Assembly (NCBI RefSeq): GCF_009827305.1
Contig: NZ_WTYJ01000002.1
Coordinates: 558,001-622,000, forward strand
Length of the DNA stretch: 64,000 bases
Direction: 5' to 3'
Origin: Croceibacterium xixiisoli
Lineage (GTDB): Bacteria > Pseudomonadota > Alphaproteobacteria > Sphingomonadales > Sphingomonadaceae
Shown in pieces: positions 53,092 through 62,902 of this stretch (position 1 is the stretch's first letter; every line of letters starts with the position of its first letter). The translations under genes were made by a program, and so were the position numbers. The notes under the pieces are model-generated. The model saw only the letters and a list, made by a program, of their open reading frames with translations, was not told where the DNA came from and did not search any database.

Positions 53092-54444
53092 TCAGGCGTC
53101 GACCGCGACCGGGCGCGCGTGCTGGCCCAGCAATTCGCCGCGAAGCGAATTGGGCCCAGCCTCTGCCAGCCGTACCCGCGCCAGATCGCCGATCTGCGCC
53201 TCGCCTTCAAAATGGACCGACTGCAGCCAGGGCGATTTTCCCAGCCACTGCCCGGCCTGGCGCCCCTTGCGTTCCACCAGCACCGTGCATTCCTGCCCTT
53301 GGCTGGCGCTGTTGAACGCCAGCTGATGGCGACCAAGTGCAGCCTGCAGCCGTTGCAGCCGCTCATCCATTACCTCTGCCGTAACATGATCGTCCATGGT
53401 TGCGGCCGGCGTGCCGGGGCGGGGTGAATACTTGAAGCTGAAGGCATGGGCATAGCCGACCGCATCGACGATGCTCAGCGTGTCGCGGAAATCCTGTTCG
53501 GTTTCGCCAGGGAATCCGACGATGAAATCGCCCGATATGGCTATATCGGGGCGCGCTGCACGAAACCGTTCCAGCAGTTTCAGATAGCTTTCGGCCGTGT
53601 GGCTGCGGTTCATGGCCTTCAGCACCCGATCCGATCCGCTTTGCACCGGCAGATGCAGATAGGGCATCAGCTTCTCGATCTCGCCATGGGCAGCGATCAG
53701 CCCGTCGGTGACATCATTGGGGTGGCTGGTGGTGTAGCGGATGCGATGCAGATCGGGCAGGGCAGCCAGAGTGCGGATCAGCCCGTCGAAGCCCACCGGG
53801 CGACCGGCATCATCAGCTCCGGTCCAGGCATTCACATTCTGTCCCAGCAGCGTGATCTCCACCGCGCCGGCCTCGACCAGCCGCTCTGCTTCCTGAACAA
53901 GGTCACTGTAAGGGCGGGATATCTCGGCGCCACGTGTATAGGGCACCACGCAATAGGTGCAGAACTTGTCACACCCTTCCTGCACAGTCAAAAATGCGCT
54001 CGGCCCGCTGCGCCGCCGGCGTGGCAGGGCGTCGAACTTGGCATTGGCCGGCATGTCGGTATCGGTCGCGCGCTCCCCGCGCGTCACCCGATCGATCATG
54101 TCAGGCAGGCGGTGATAGGCTTGCGGGCCCACCACCATCGACACGGCGGGCGCCCGCGTCATGATCTCTTCACCCTCGGCCTGCGCGACGCAGCCGGCGA
54201 CGGCGATCATTGGGCGGGTGCCGTCTGCCTTCTTCAGCCGGCCGATATCGGAATAGACCTTTTCTGCGGCCTTTTCCCGGATGTGGCAGGTGTTGAGCAC
54301 CACCAGATCTGCCTCTTCGCCCTCGGGCGCCGGGGTTATGCCCTTTTCGGCCAGCAGTTCGGCCATGCGTTCGCCATCATAGACGTTCATCTGACAGCCG
54401 AAGCTCTTGACCCGGAAGGTCCTGGGGTTTTCGCGGTGTTGCAT
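53092..54444 (-). CDS. miaB: tRNA-2-methylthio-N6-dimethylallyladenosine synthase MiaB
   Basis: 450-aa methylthiotransferase acting on i6A37 of tRNA. The N-terminal auxiliary cluster uses Cys17, Cys53 and Cys85, the radical SAM cluster Cys158, Cys162 and Cys165 (CDKFCTYC), and a C-terminal TRAM domain binds tRNA. ATG at 54444. The Fe-S repair protein YgfZ and the carrier NfuA, both linked to MiaB in other bacteria, are also in this window. Confidence 0.97.
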   Translation of the reverse strand: MQHRENPRTFRVKSFGCQMNVYDGERMAELLAEKGITPAPEGEEADLVVLNTCHIREKAAEKVYSDIGRLKKADGTRPMIAVAGCVAQAEGEEIMTRAPAVSMVVGPQAYHRLPDMIDRVTRGERATDTDMPANAKFDALPRRRRSGPSAFLTVQEGCDKFCTYCVVPYTRGAEISRPYSDLVQEAERLVEAGAVEITLLGQNVNAWTGADDAGRPVGFDGLIRTLAALPDLHRIRYTTSHPNDVTDGLIAAHGEIEKLMPYLHLPVQSGSDRVLKAMNRSHTAESYLKLLERFRAARPDIAISGDFIVGFPGETEQDFRDTLSIVDAVGYAHAFSFKYSPRPGTPAATMDDHVTAEVMDERLQRLQAALGRHQLAFNSASQGQECTVLVERKGRQAGQWLGKSPWLQSVHFEGEAQIGDLARVRLAEAGPNSLRGELLGQHARPVAVDA

Positions 54445-54508
54445 GGGGGCCGTGCCTTACGGGATTTGCCCCGGCAGTGGAAGGCGCAGTTGCATGGCCG
54501 ATGCCCGT

Positions 54509-55222
54509 TCAGCCGGCAATGGCATCCCTGATGGCCTGCTCGGCAGCGGCGGTCATGGTCTTGCGATCCCGCAGTGCTTCGCCCGATAACGGCGGCAGGA
54601 AGTAGATCGTCAGATCGATCCGGCCCGGTCGGCGCAGCAGGCGCAGGGCATTGGCCATACCCGTTTCCGCACCGAACCAGCTGATTTCACCAGCGTGTCG
54701 ATAGATCAGCGCGGTCGGCTGGATCGGCAATTCACCCGCCAGCGGTTCGACCGCCGCCAACAGGGCACTGCGGAATGGCAGCATGTCGACACCATTGTTG
54801 GTGGTGCCTTCGGGGAAGATGGTTAGCGGCCGTTCGCTCAGGGCATCGCGCACCTGTTGCACCTGCGCGACCACCGACCCGCGCTTTTCCCGCGTGATGA
54901 ACACGGTGTCGTTCTGGTCACACAACCATTTTAGCCCGCCATGACCGGCCAGACCGCTATGGGCGACGAAGATCGTGCGCGCGGCACCGCCCAGCGCGAG
55001 GATGTCGAGCCAGCTGACATGATTGGCGATCAGCAGGCCGCCGGGTTCAGCGCGCCCGCGCGTGGTGATGCGCAGCCCGGCAAGCCGGCCGATCAGTCCG
55101 AGAAAGACAGGGGGGATGGCATGTCTGTGCCCGGCCACGCTGCACAGCAGATGCAGCGGAACCAGAGCCAGAAATGTCAAAATGATGCAGAGCCCGCGCA
55201 GGGCAAGCCGCAAGGTGCCCAT
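54509..55222 (-). CDS. plsC: 1-acyl-sn-glycerol-3-phosphate acyltransferase (PlsC)
   Basis: 237-aa membrane acyltransferase that makes phosphatidic acid. Motif I is HVSWLD (HX4D), motif III FPEGTTN, and the first helix is LCIILTFLALVPLHLLC. It lies between fur and miaB on the same strand, a common alphaproteobacterial arrangement. Confidence 0.92.
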   Translation of the reverse strand: MGTLRLALRGLCIILTFLALVPLHLLCSVAGHRHAIPPVFLGLIGRLAGLRITTRGRAEPGGLLIANHVSWLDILALGGAARTIFVAHSGLAGHGGLKWLCDQNDTVFITREKRGSVVAQVQQVRDALSERPLTIFPEGTTNNGVDMLPFRSALLAAVEPLAGELPIQPTALIYRHAGEISWFGAETGMANALRLLRRPGRIDLTIYFLPPLSGEALRDRKTMTAAAEQAIRDAIAG

Positions 55223-55244
55223 GCCGTGGCCTCTGCTGCGTGTC

Positions 55245-55667
55245 TCAATCCTCGCGGTCTATGCGCACGCCGTAAAGTTCCATCCGGTGATCAACCAGAC
55301 GATAGCCGAGCTTTTCGGCGATCTGGCGCTGCAGCGCTTCAAGTTCCGGATCGACGAATTCGACAACCTTGCCGCTTTCGACATCGATCAAGTGATCGTG
55401 ATGTGCTTCGGGGGCAGCTTCGTAACGTGCGCGGCCATCGCCGAAATCATGGCGGTCAAGAATGCCGGCTTCTTCGAACAGGCGAACAGTCCGGTAAACC
55501 GTGGCGATCGAAATCTTGGGATCAATGGCAGAGGCGCGTTCATGCAGCGCTTCGACGTCGGGATGATCGTCTGCTTCTGACAGGACACGTGCAATCACGC
55601 GACGCTGTTCGGTAATCCTGAGGCCGCGTTCGGCGCACAGGGCTTCCAGATCAATGGCTTGATGCAA
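55245..55667 (-). CDS. fur: Fur-family metalloregulator
   Basis: 140-aa regulator with Fur helix-turn-helix (DVEALHERASAIDPKISIATVYRTVRLFEEAGIL) and metal-binding HHDHLIDVESGKVVEF. The CxxC after HHDH found in E. coli Fur is absent (IDVES), as in alphaproteobacterial Fur/Mur. Iron or manganese could be the cofactor. The start is TTG at 55667 (MHQAIDLE). A terminator-like hairpin stands 20 bases upstream. Confidence 0.93.
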   Translation of the reverse strand: MHQAIDLEALCAERGLRITEQRRVIARVLSEADDHPDVEALHERASAIDPKISIATVYRTVRLFEEAGILDRHDFGDGRARYEAAPEAHHDHLIDVESGKVVEFVDPELEALQRQIAEKLGYRLVDHRMELYGVRIDRED

Positions 55668-55686
55668 GGTAGTCCCCGAAATAACA

Positions 55687-55723
55687 AAATGGCTCCGCCA
55701 CTATGGGAGCGGTGGAGCCATTT
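55687..55723 (-). terminator. Terminator-like hairpin between mucR and fur
   Basis: On the minus strand a 16-position stem (AAATGGCTCCACCGCT with AGTGGCGGAGCCATTT, one G-T pair and one mismatch) and five-base loop is followed by the T-rich TTTTGTTATTT. It fits a terminator for mucR, yet it lies directly in front of the fur start. Confidence 0.7.
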
Positions 55724-55757
55724 ATCAACCGTGACCAGCTGCGCGAGTGGGCCAGAT

Positions 55758-56201
55758 TTATGCTGCTGCGGGCTTTTTACGACGGCCGCGGCGCTGGCCG
55801 GGCTTGCGGCCCAGGCCGATTTCCTTGGCCAGAACGCGGCGCTTTTCAGCGTAATCGGGGGCAACCATCGGGTAATCGGCGGCCAGGCCCCAGCGTGCGC
55901 GATATTCGTCCGGCGTCATGCCGTGATCGGTCATCAGGTGGCGCTTGAGCATCTTCATCTTCTTGCCGTCTTCCAGGCAAACCAGGTGATCGTTCTTCAC
56001 GGATGCGCGAACGGAAACCGCCGGCTCTGGCTTTACTTCTTCGACTTCATGCGATCCGAGTTCGGAGAGCGCGCCAAAGACATTGCGGATCAGCACGGAG
56101 ACATCTTCGACCGCGACATTGTTGTTGCTCACGTGTGCGGCGACAATATCAGATGTTAGAGTGATCAGTGTCTCTTTCAGGTCCAGTTCAATATTGTCCA
56201 T
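55758..56201 (-). CDS. MucR/Ros-family zinc-finger transcriptional regulator
   Basis: 147-aa regulator. The zinc finger follows the Ros pattern CX2DX9HX4H (Cys75, Asp78, His88, His93), with the following basic GLGRKPGQRRGRRKKP tail. MucR proteins repress exopolysaccharide and many horizontally acquired, AT-rich targets and often their own gene. GAGGC precedes the ATG. The 148-base gap upstream (56202-56349) is AT-rich, consistent with autoregulation. Confidence 0.95.
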   Translation of the reverse strand: MDNIELDLKETLITLTSDIVAAHVSNNNVAVEDVSVLIRNVFGALSELGSHEVEEVKPEPAVSVRASVKNDHLVCLEDGKKMKMLKRHLMTDHGMTPDEYRARWGLAADYPMVAPDYAEKRRVLAKEIGLGRKPGQRRGRRKKPAAA

Positions 56202-56349
56202 AGTTGTGCCTCATAATCTTTTTGCGACCAAACAATGCAATTCTGTGCATTTGCCATCTTGCAGTCGACGGCAATGTCGCGCTCTTGCAGCAGGGGTAAC
56301 TGCAATACAAGTGTAAATGTACCCATATCCGCTTGATAATGTAAAGAAT

Positions 56350-56817
56350 CTATGAGGCGGTATTTTTAACCAGCATGAAAGTGATGGCATCAATGGGATC
56401 AGAAACGCCATTTCGATAGTAATCGGGCCGTCTACCGGCGCGGACGAATCCATGCCTCAAGTAAAGGCGTTCGGCGGGATTATGTTCCCGCATTTCCAGA
56501 AATACCCGCGTCATTCCGCGATTCCACGATGCAGAAATCGTGCTTCCGAGCAGCTTTCCGCCCAGTCCCTTGCCGCGAAACTGCGGAGAAACCGCAATCA
56601 GCAGCAGTTCTTCCTCGTCAGTAACACATCGTGACAAAGTGAAACCGGCTGCCATTTCTTCGGCATCGGGCTGCAGTCCATTTGCATTGATCAAACAATA
56701 ATGGGTGCGCGGCATCAGCAAAGTGTCTGCTACCTGGCGCCGGGTCCAGGCCTCGCCATAGGCCGGATCGAAACTGACCTGCATGACGCCCATGATCCGA
56801 TCCAGATCGTCGATCAC
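56350..56817 (-). CDS. rimI: Ribosomal-protein-alanine acetyltransferase RimI-like
   Basis: 155-aa GNAT protein with acetyl-CoA loop VSPQFRGKGLGGKLL and EMREHNPAERLYLRHGFVRAGRRPDYY, typical of RimI. The start is GTG at 56817, overlapping the tsaB stop (GTGA). tsaB-rimI is a standard neighbour pair. It may acetylate ribosomal protein S18 or other N-termini. Confidence 0.92.
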   Translation of the reverse strand: MIDDLDRIMGVMQVSFDPAYGEAWTRRQVADTLLMPRTHYCLINANGLQPDAEEMAAGFTLSRCVTDEEELLLIAVSPQFRGKGLGGKLLGSTISASWNRGMTRVFLEMREHNPAERLYLRHGFVRAGRRPDYYRNGVSDPIDAITFMLVKNTAS

Positions 56818-57434
56818 ACCGCGCGTTCCGGCACACGCGCGTCGGGCGCCCGGCCATAAATGGGGGATAGCCGGCGACTCAGCAATTCGCCGGACAGCCG
56901 CATCGCATGCCGTGCGTCGGGCAAGACCGACAGGGCTCGCCCATGTCCACGCCGCGCGATCAATGCGCCGGACTGGCTCCCTGCTACCGTTTCATGAACC
57001 GTGGCCTCCGCCGCTTCTGCCGGCGGGCGGGACAGCAATTCGCCACGCGGGAAACCGTCGGCAGCAAAATTCTGGACAAACCATTCGCCATGGCCGCCCG
57101 TCATGCAGATGCTGACAGGGCCCTGCGATTGCTGCTGCACCATGGCTGCGACGAGGCAGAGCGTGGGGAAGCCGAGCACCTCAGCCTGCCATGCCAGACC
57201 CAGAGCGCGCGCAGCGGCCAGCCCGATGCGCACGCCGGTAAAGCTGCCCGGACCCATCGAAACCAATATGCGGTCTGCGCGGCCCTGGCCGGGAAGATCG
57301 GCGATCATTGGCACCAGCCGTTCGGCATGGCCGCGGCCGATCACTTCGCACTGGCCCGCGATCAGCGTGTCGCCGTCGAACAGAGCGACGGAACAGGCTT
57401 CCGTGGCGCTGTCGATAGCCAAGATACGCATCAT
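56814..57434 (-). CDS. tsaB: tRNA threonylcarbamoyladenosine complex protein TsaB
   Basis: 206-aa protein of the t6A37 synthesis complex. It opens RILAIDSATEACSVALFDG and carries SMGPGSFTGVRIGLAAARALGLAW. Unlike TsaD it lacks metal-binding histidines. Two adjacent ATGs (57434, 57431) give the family start; a longer frame to 57512 has no match. Its stop overlaps rimI. Confidence 0.95.
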   Translation of the reverse strand: MMRILAIDSATEACSVALFDGDTLIAGQCEVIGRGHAERLVPMIADLPGQGRADRILVSMGPGSFTGVRIGLAAARALGLAWQAEVLGFPTLCLVAAMVQQQSQGPVSICMTGGHGEWFVQNFAADGFPRGELLSRPPAEAAEATVHETVAGSQSGALIARRGHGRALSVLPDARHAMRLSGELLSRRLSPIYGRAPDARVPERAV

Positions 57435-57477
57435 CGGCGGGCCGGTGACTGGAGGAAGATCATGTCGCGGGCTGTGA

Positions 57478-58059
57478 TCAGGCGGCGCGCACTTCGGTGA
57501 CTTCGGGGACATAATGCCGCAGTAGGCCTTCGATGCCCTGCTTCAACGTGGCGGTCGAACTGGGGCAACCCGAACAGGCACCCTGCATGGCCAGATAGAC
57601 CACACCATCGCGGAACCCGCGATAGCGGATGTCGCCACCGTCGTTGGCCACAGCCGGGCGAACCCGGGTTTCGAGCAGTTCCTTGATCTGCGAGATGATA
57701 TCTGCATCGGCCGGATTATCGGCCAGATCGCCATCATCGTCATCCGCGGGAACTGCAATGCCAGCCGCTCCACCGCCGGTGAACAGCGGTGCCTGGCTGA
57801 CGAAATGGTCGAGCAGAATAGCCACGACCTGTGGTTTCAGAGCCGACCATTCGACCCCGGGTGCTGCCGTAACGGCTACGAAATCGCGACCGAAGAACAC
57901 GCCGGTAACTTCACCGGTATCGAACAGAGCCTGCGCCAGCGGCGATGTCTCTGCTTCTTCCGGGGATGCGAAATCGCGCGTGCCGCCCTGCATCACGGCC
58001 TGGCCGGGGAGGAATTTCAGCGTCGCCGGGTTCGGCGTGGTTTCGGTCTCTATGAACAT
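57478..58059 (-). CDS. nfuA: NfuA/NifU-like Fe-S cluster carrier
   Basis: 193-aa protein with an N-terminal Nfu domain (MFIETETTPNPATLKFLPG) and a C-terminal NifU domain carrying CSGCPSS, whose two Cys bind a bridging [4Fe-4S] cluster. It delivers clusters to apo-proteins. ATG at 58059 fits the family; 58068 is possible. It is followed by tsaB after 43 bases. Confidence 0.95.
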   Translation of the reverse strand: MFIETETTPNPATLKFLPGQAVMQGGTRDFASPEEAETSPLAQALFDTGEVTGVFFGRDFVAVTAAPGVEWSALKPQVVAILLDHFVSQAPLFTGGGAAGIAVPADDDDGDLADNPADADIISQIKELLETRVRPAVANDGGDIRYRGFRDGVVYLAMQGACSGCPSSTATLKQGIEGLLRHYVPEVTEVRAA

Positions 58060-58213
58060 GCGCAGCATGTAGGATGCGCGCGCACGGGCGACAAGACCGC
58101 CGCAAGGGGGGAAGGGCAGCATTTCCACACGCGGTATCGCTCGCGATGCCGGAAGCCAGCATTTCTGCGCCATTCACTGGCCCTTCATCCGATTGCAGCC
58201 TATGCCTTGTGGC

Positions 58214-61200
58214 ATGAGACGAACAATCCGCACGATTGGTGCGATCATCCTGCTCCTCCCCACGGTGACCCAGGCACAGTTGCAGCCCCCCTCGGCAGCA
58301 GGCGCGGCGGCTCAGCCGGCGGTCGTGGTTCCTCCTCCCCCGGCGCCCGGCGATCTGCCGGAATTTGCCCGGCCGGATGATCCATGGATTTATCGCGGCA
58401 CGGATATTCCCTGGGATCAGGAATGGTTGTTCGGCGAAATGCCCAATGGTGTGCGTTATGCCGTGCGGGACAACGGCGTGCCTCCCGGCCAGGTATCGAT
58501 CCGCGTGCGTATCGATGCGGGATCGCTCTATGAAAAAGACAGCGAACGTGGCTTCGCCCACCTGATCGAACATCTGCTGTTCCGGCAATCCAAGTATCTG
58601 GGCGATGGCGAAGCAATCCCGCATTTCCAGCGCCTCGGCGCCAGCCTCGGCAATGATACCAACGCAATCACCAGCCCCACGCAGACGGTGATCCAGCTCG
58701 ATCTGCCCAATGCGCGTGGACCGGTGCTGGAAGATTCGTTCCGCCTGCTGTCTGGCATGATTCGCGAACCGACCCTCAGCGAGGCGAATATTCGCACCGA
58801 AGTGCCGATCGTGCTGGCTGAACGGCGCGAACGGGGCGGGGCGCAGGCCCGCGCGGCGGATGCATCGCGCGAATTGTTCTTCAGCGGGCAATTGCTCGCC
58901 AGCCGCAACCCCATCGGCACGGTCCCGACGCTGGAAGCGGCCAATCAGGAATCGGTCCGCGCCTTCTATCGGCGCTGGTACCGGCCTGAAAATGCCGTGG
59001 TGGTCGTGTCGGGTGATGCCAATCCGATGATGCTGGCCAAGCTGGTCGAAAAATACTTCGGCGACTGGGCGGCCAGCGGCAAGCCTGACCCGCAGCCCGA
59101 TTTCGGCACCCCGACCGCTCCGGATGGCGCAGACCCGGCCAACCCGGTCGGCGAAACGCGCGTGCTGGTGGAACCGGGCCAGACCCGCAGCCTGGTCTAC
59201 GCCATTGTGCGCCCGTGGCACGAGGTGACGGACAATATCGAGTACAATCGCGGGCTGCTGCTTGATTCGATCGCCCAGGCGATCATCAATCGCCGGCTCG
59301 AAGCGCGTGCGCGCGGCGGTGGCACCTTCCTGTTTGCATCGGCCGAACGCGACAAGTCGGCTCGTTCCACCGACACTACCTATGTCTCCTTCGCGCCGCT
59401 TACGGCCAACTGGAAATCGGCGCTGAACGATGTGCGCGGTGTGTTGGCCGATGCGCTGGCACAGCCGCCCAGCCAGGCAGAGATCGACCGTGAAATTGCC
59501 GAATATGATGTGATCTTCGCCAATATGGCGCAGCAGGCATCAATCCAGGCGGGCAGCAAGCTGGCCGACGATATCGTCAATGCGGTGGACATCCGTGAGG
59601 CCGTCGCCGCGCCCGACACGATTCTGGCGGTGTTCCGCGACATGAAAGCGCGCTTCACCCCGAATGAGGTTTTCGCCCATACGCAGGAACTGCTGAAGGG
59701 TGACGTGATCCGCGCCCTCTATCTCACGCCGGAGGCTGGAGAGGCCGATGCAGAGGCCGTCCGCGCTGCCATGCTCACCCCGGTGGAGGTGGCCGTCGAC
59801 GCGCGCAGTGCGGCAGAGGCGATTTCCTTCGCTGACCTGCCCGAAATCGGCACCCCGGCCGAACCGACATCGCGTGAAATCCTGTTTTCCAACGGTCGCG
59901 AACGGCAGGTCGAAAAGCTGACCTTCGCCAATGGTGTGCGGGTGCTGCTGATGCCGACGTCCAACGAACCGGGTCGTGCCACGGTGCGCGTGCGGTTTGG
60001 CGGCGGCTATCGCTCCTTCGCCAAGGAAGAGGGCGCCTATGCCGCGCTCGGTTCCATGGCGCTGGTCAGTTCGGGCCTTGGTCCGCTTGGCCAGAACGAG
60101 CTGGATCAGATCGCCACCGGGCGCAAGCTGGGCTTCTCCTTCTCCATGGATGAAGCGAGTTTCCGTTTCGAAGGCCAGACCCGTGCCGAAGATGTCGAGG
60201 ATCAGCTCTATCTCTTTGCTGCCAAGCTGGCTCTGCCGCGCTGGGATCCGGCGCCGGTAGAGCGGGCCAAGGCAGCATCGCTGCTGTCCTATGCCAGCCT
60301 CGCGACCGATCCCAATGGCGTGCTGAACCGCGATCTGGACTGGCTGCTGCACAATCGCGATCCGCGTTTCGCCACGCCGGATCCCGAAGCGATGAACAAG
60401 GTCACACCCGAAGGCTTCCAGCAGGTCTGGTCCCGCATCCTGCAGCAGGGCCCGGTCGAAGTGGATGTGTTCGGCGATATCGATCGGGAAAAGGTCGTGG
60501 CCGCGCTGTCGCGCACCTTCGGTGCCTTGGCTGAACGTCAACCGCTCCCGGCGGACGTGGAAAGCCAGCGCTTTACCTTCCCGGCGGCCAATGCCCGCCC
60601 GCTGGCGCTGGAGCACAATGGTGACGCTGATCAGGCCGCTGCCGTGATGGCCTGGCCGATCGGGGCAGGCAGCGCAGGCCTGCCGCAGAGCCGCAAAACC
60701 GAACTGCTGGCCGAAGTGTTCAGCAACCGTCTTATGGATGCCATGCGCGAACGGGCCGGGGCCAGCTATGCCCCCTATGTCGGTTCGCGCTGGCCACTCG
60801 GGGTCGATAGCGGAGGAACCTTCGTCGCCATGGCGCAGCTGCCGCCAGCACAGACCGACGCCTTCTTCGCAGCGGCGGACAAGATCGCCGATGATCTGGC
60901 TGCCAATGGCCCGACGGCGGATGAACTGGCCCGGGCAACCGAACCGGTGTTGCAGGCACTGTGGCGGATGCAATCCGGCTACACCTTCTGGATGAACCAG
61001 CTGGAAGGGGGCGCCTTCGATGCCAACCGGGTGACCTATCTGCCCACGATTATTGCCGATTATCAGAACACCACCCCGGCCGAAATCCAGGCGCTGGCTG
61101 CCCGCTATCTGGCAGCGCGCGACGGTTTCCGCCTCGCGGTATTGCCGTCGGACAAGGCCGGATCGGCCGGAATGCAGACGGGTGTTCCCGCTGCAGGTGT

Positions 61201-61222
61201 TCCCACCACGGTCGGGCGCTGA
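58214..61222 (+). CDS. M16-family zinc metallopeptidase
   Basis: About 1002-aa secreted peptidase with two M16 halves. A signal peptide (IGAIILLLPTVTQAQ) and Pro/Ala linker lead to the inverted zinc motif HLIEH (His116, Glu119, His120) and the third ligand Glu196, 76 residues on, which is the expected spacing. The second half lacks HxxEH, as usual for pitrilysin-like proteins. It probably degrades peptides in the periplasm. ATG at 58214 or 58202; no strong ribosome binding site. Confidence 0.93.
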   Translation: MRRTIRTIGAIILLLPTVTQAQLQPPSAAGAAAQPAVVVPPPPAPGDLPEFARPDDPWIYRGTDIPWDQEWLFGEMPNGVRYAVRDNGVPPGQVSIRVRIDAGSLYEKDSERGFAHLIEHLLFRQSKYLGDGEAIPHFQRLGASLGNDTNAITSPTQTVIQLDLPNARGPVLEDSFRLLSGMIREPTLSEANIRTEVPIVLAERRERGGAQARAADASRELFFSGQLLASRNPIGTVPTLEAANQESVRAFYRRWYRPENAVVVVSGDANPMMLAKLVEKYFGDWAASGKPDPQPDFGTPTAPDGADPANPVGETRVLVEPGQTRSLVYAIVRPWHEVTDNIEYNRGLLLDSIAQAIINRRLEARARGGGTFLFASAERDKSARSTDTTYVSFAPLTANWKSALNDVRGVLADALAQPPSQAEIDREIAEYDVIFANMAQQASIQAGSKLADDIVNAVDIREAVAAPDTILAVFRDMKARFTPNEVFAHTQELLKGDVIRALYLTPEAGEADAEAVRAAMLTPVEVAVDARSAAEAISFADLPEIGTPAEPTSREILFSNGRERQVEKLTFANGVRVLLMPTSNEPGRATVRVRFGGGYRSFAKEEGAYAALGSMALVSSGLGPLGQNELDQIATGRKLGFSFSMDEASFRFEGQTRAEDVEDQLYLFAAKLALPRWDPAPVERAKAASLLSYASLATDPNGVLNRDLDWLLHNRDPRFATPDPEAMNKVTPEGFQQVWSRILQQGPVEVDVFGDIDREKVVAALSRTFGALAERQPLPADVESQRFTFPAANARPLALEHNGDADQAAAVMAWPIGAGSAGLPQSRKTELLAEVFSNRLMDAMRERAGASYAPYVGSRWPLGVDSGGTFVAMAQLPPAQTDAFFAAADKIADDLAANGPTADELARATEPVLQALWRMQSGYTFWMNQLEGGAFDANRVTYLPTIIADYQNTTPAEIQALAARYLAARDGFRLAVLPSDKAGSAGMQTGVPAAGVPTTVGR

Positions 61223-61228
61223 CGATCA

Positions 61229-61261
61229 GTGTGGCAGGCCGGTGTCGCCAGCCTGCCACAC
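61229..61261 (+). terminator. Hairpin after the M16 peptidase gene
   Basis: Perfect 11-bp stem (GTGTGGCAGGC / GCCTGCCACAC) with an 11-base loop, 7 bases after the stop. No T-run, so termination would need help. Confidence 0.6.
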
Positions 61262-61322
61262 ATCGCCTCGTGAATAATCACCATCCGCCGATGGCGGCCC
61301 GGCGGGGTTGGTTATCGGCGGC

Positions 61323-61359
61323 AACACTCCCATCTGATGCCTGCAGGCCATTGAGTGTT
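61323..61359 (+). promoter_or_regulatory. Nested inverted repeats upstream of aroG
   Basis: AACACTC (61323-61329) pairs with GAGTGTT (61353-61359), enclosing the palindrome GCCTGCAGGC (61339-61348). It lies 66 bases before the aroG GTG start. It could be a leader RNA structure or an operator; no leader peptide with aromatic codons was seen. Confidence 0.35.
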
Positions 61360-61425
61360 TGCATGGTTGTTCCCGGGGGAGTAGGCGCGCCCTTTCCCCA
61401 TACATGGATGGATATGGATTAGGTT

Positions 61426-62793
61426 GTGAACTGGAACCCTGAAAGCTGGAAGCGGTACGAGGCCAAGCACCTCCCGCATTATGAAGATGGCGCCGCGCTT
61501 GCGGCAGCGGAAACCACTCTCGCCAGTTTTCCCCCGCTGGTGTTTGCCGGTGAGGCGCGGGAGCTGAAGGCGCAGCTGGCAGAAGTCAGTGCCGGTCGCG
61601 GTTTCCTGCTCCAGGGCGGTGATTGCGCGGAAAGCTTTGCCGAATTCCACCCCAACAACATCCGCGACACCTTCCGCGTGCTGCTGCAGATGGCGGCTGT
61701 TCTGACCTTCGCCAGCAAGATGCCGGTGGTGAAGGTGGGCCGCATGGCTGGGCAGTTCGCCAAGCCACGCAGCGCGCCGACCGAAACCCAGGGTGATGTC
61801 ACGCTGCCCAGCTATCTGGGCGACATCATCAACGGGATCGAATTTGACGGGGAAACGCGGGTCAATGATCCGCAGCGGATGATTCGCGCCTACAGCCAGT
61901 CGGCCGCGACGCTCAACCTGATCCGCGCCTTCGCCGGTGGCGGTTATGCCAATCTGCGCCAGGTCCATCGGTGGACGCTGGATTTCATGGGCCGCAGCCC
62001 TTGGGCCGACCGGTTCCGCGACATTGCCGATCGTATCGGCGAAGCGCTGGACTTCATGGAAGCCTGCGGCATCGACACCGAAAATACCCCCCAGCTGAAG
62101 AGCGCGAGCTTCTTCACCAGCCATGAAGCGCTGCTGCTGCCCTATGAACAGGCGCTGACGCGGCAGGACTCGCTGACCGGCCAGTGGTACGATACCAGCG
62201 CGCACATGCTCTGGATCGGGGATCGCACCCGGTTCGAAGGCAGCGCGCATGTCGAATATCTGCGTGGCGTGGGCAATCCGATCGGCATGAAGTGCGGGCC
62301 CAGCCTTGAGCCCGACGCCCTGCTGCGTCTGCTCGATACGCTGAACCCGAACCGCGAAGCGGGCCGGATCACGCTGATCAGCCGCTATGGCCATGACAAG
62401 GTCGAAGCTGGTCTTCCCAAGCTCCTGCGCGCCGTACAGCGCGAAGGTCATCCGGTGGTGTGGTCATGCGATCCGATGCACGGCAATGTCATCAAGGCGG
62501 ACAGCGGCTACAAGACGCGGCCGTTCGACCGTATCCTGGCAGAGGTGAAGGGCTTCTTCGCGGTTCACCGCGCAGAAGGCACCCATGCTGGCGGCATTCA
62601 CATCGAAATGACCGGCCAGGACGTGACCGAGTGCACGGGCGGTGCGGTTGCCATCACCGATGCGGCATTGGCGGATCGCTATCACACCCATTGCGACCCG
62701 CGCCTCAATGCCGCGCAGTCGCTCGAACTGGCATTCATGCTGGCAGAGATGCTCAATCTCGAAGCCAATGAACGCCAGCGGGCCGCCGCCTGA
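61426..62793 (+). CDS. aroG: 3-deoxy-7-phosphoheptulonate synthase, class II (plant type)
   Basis: 455-aa DAHP synthase condensing PEP and erythrose-4-phosphate at the entry to the shikimate pathway. Family blocks: [15 protein letters not shown] (metal Cys), [48 protein letters not shown] and [15 protein letters not shown]. This is the plant-like class II, not the E. coli type. The start is GTG at 61426, because an in-frame stop lies just upstream. A terminator follows. Confidence 0.96.
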   Translation: MNWNPESWKRYEAKHLPHYEDGAALAAAETTLASFPPLVFAGEARELKAQLAEVSAGRGFLLQGGDCAESFAEFHPNNIRDTFRVLLQMAAVLTFASKMPVVKVGRMAGQFAKPRSAPTETQGDVTLPSYLGDIINGIEFDGETRVNDPQRMIRAYSQSAATLNLIRAFAGGGYANLRQVHRWTLDFMGRSPWADRFRDIADRIGEALDFMEACGIDTENTPQLKSASFFTSHEALLLPYEQALTRQDSLTGQWYDTSAHMLWIGDRTRFEGSAHVEYLRGVGNPIGMKCGPSLEPDALLRLLDTLNPNREAGRITLISRYGHDKVEAGLPKLLRAVQREGHPVVWSCDPMHGNVIKADSGYKTRPFDRILAEVKGFFAVHRAEGTHAGGIHIEMTGQDVTECTGGAVAITDAALADRYHTHCDPRLNAAQSLELAFMLAEMLNLEANERQRAAA

Positions 62794-62822
62794 ACCAGCG
62801 GTTGCCGAACTGACGTAACAAG

Positions 62823-62852
62823 AGGGCGGTGCCGCGAGGCGCCGCCCTTTTT
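62823..62852 (+). terminator. Rho-independent terminator after aroG
   Basis: Eleven-pair stem (AGGGCGGTGCC / GGCGCCGCCCT, one G-T pair), GCGA loop, then five T. It ends the aroG transcript. Confidence 0.92.
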
Positions 62853-62902
62853 GTTTGTCACACCCCTGATGCTCCGGTCGCAAATGCAGCGGCCGGTACT
62901 AT

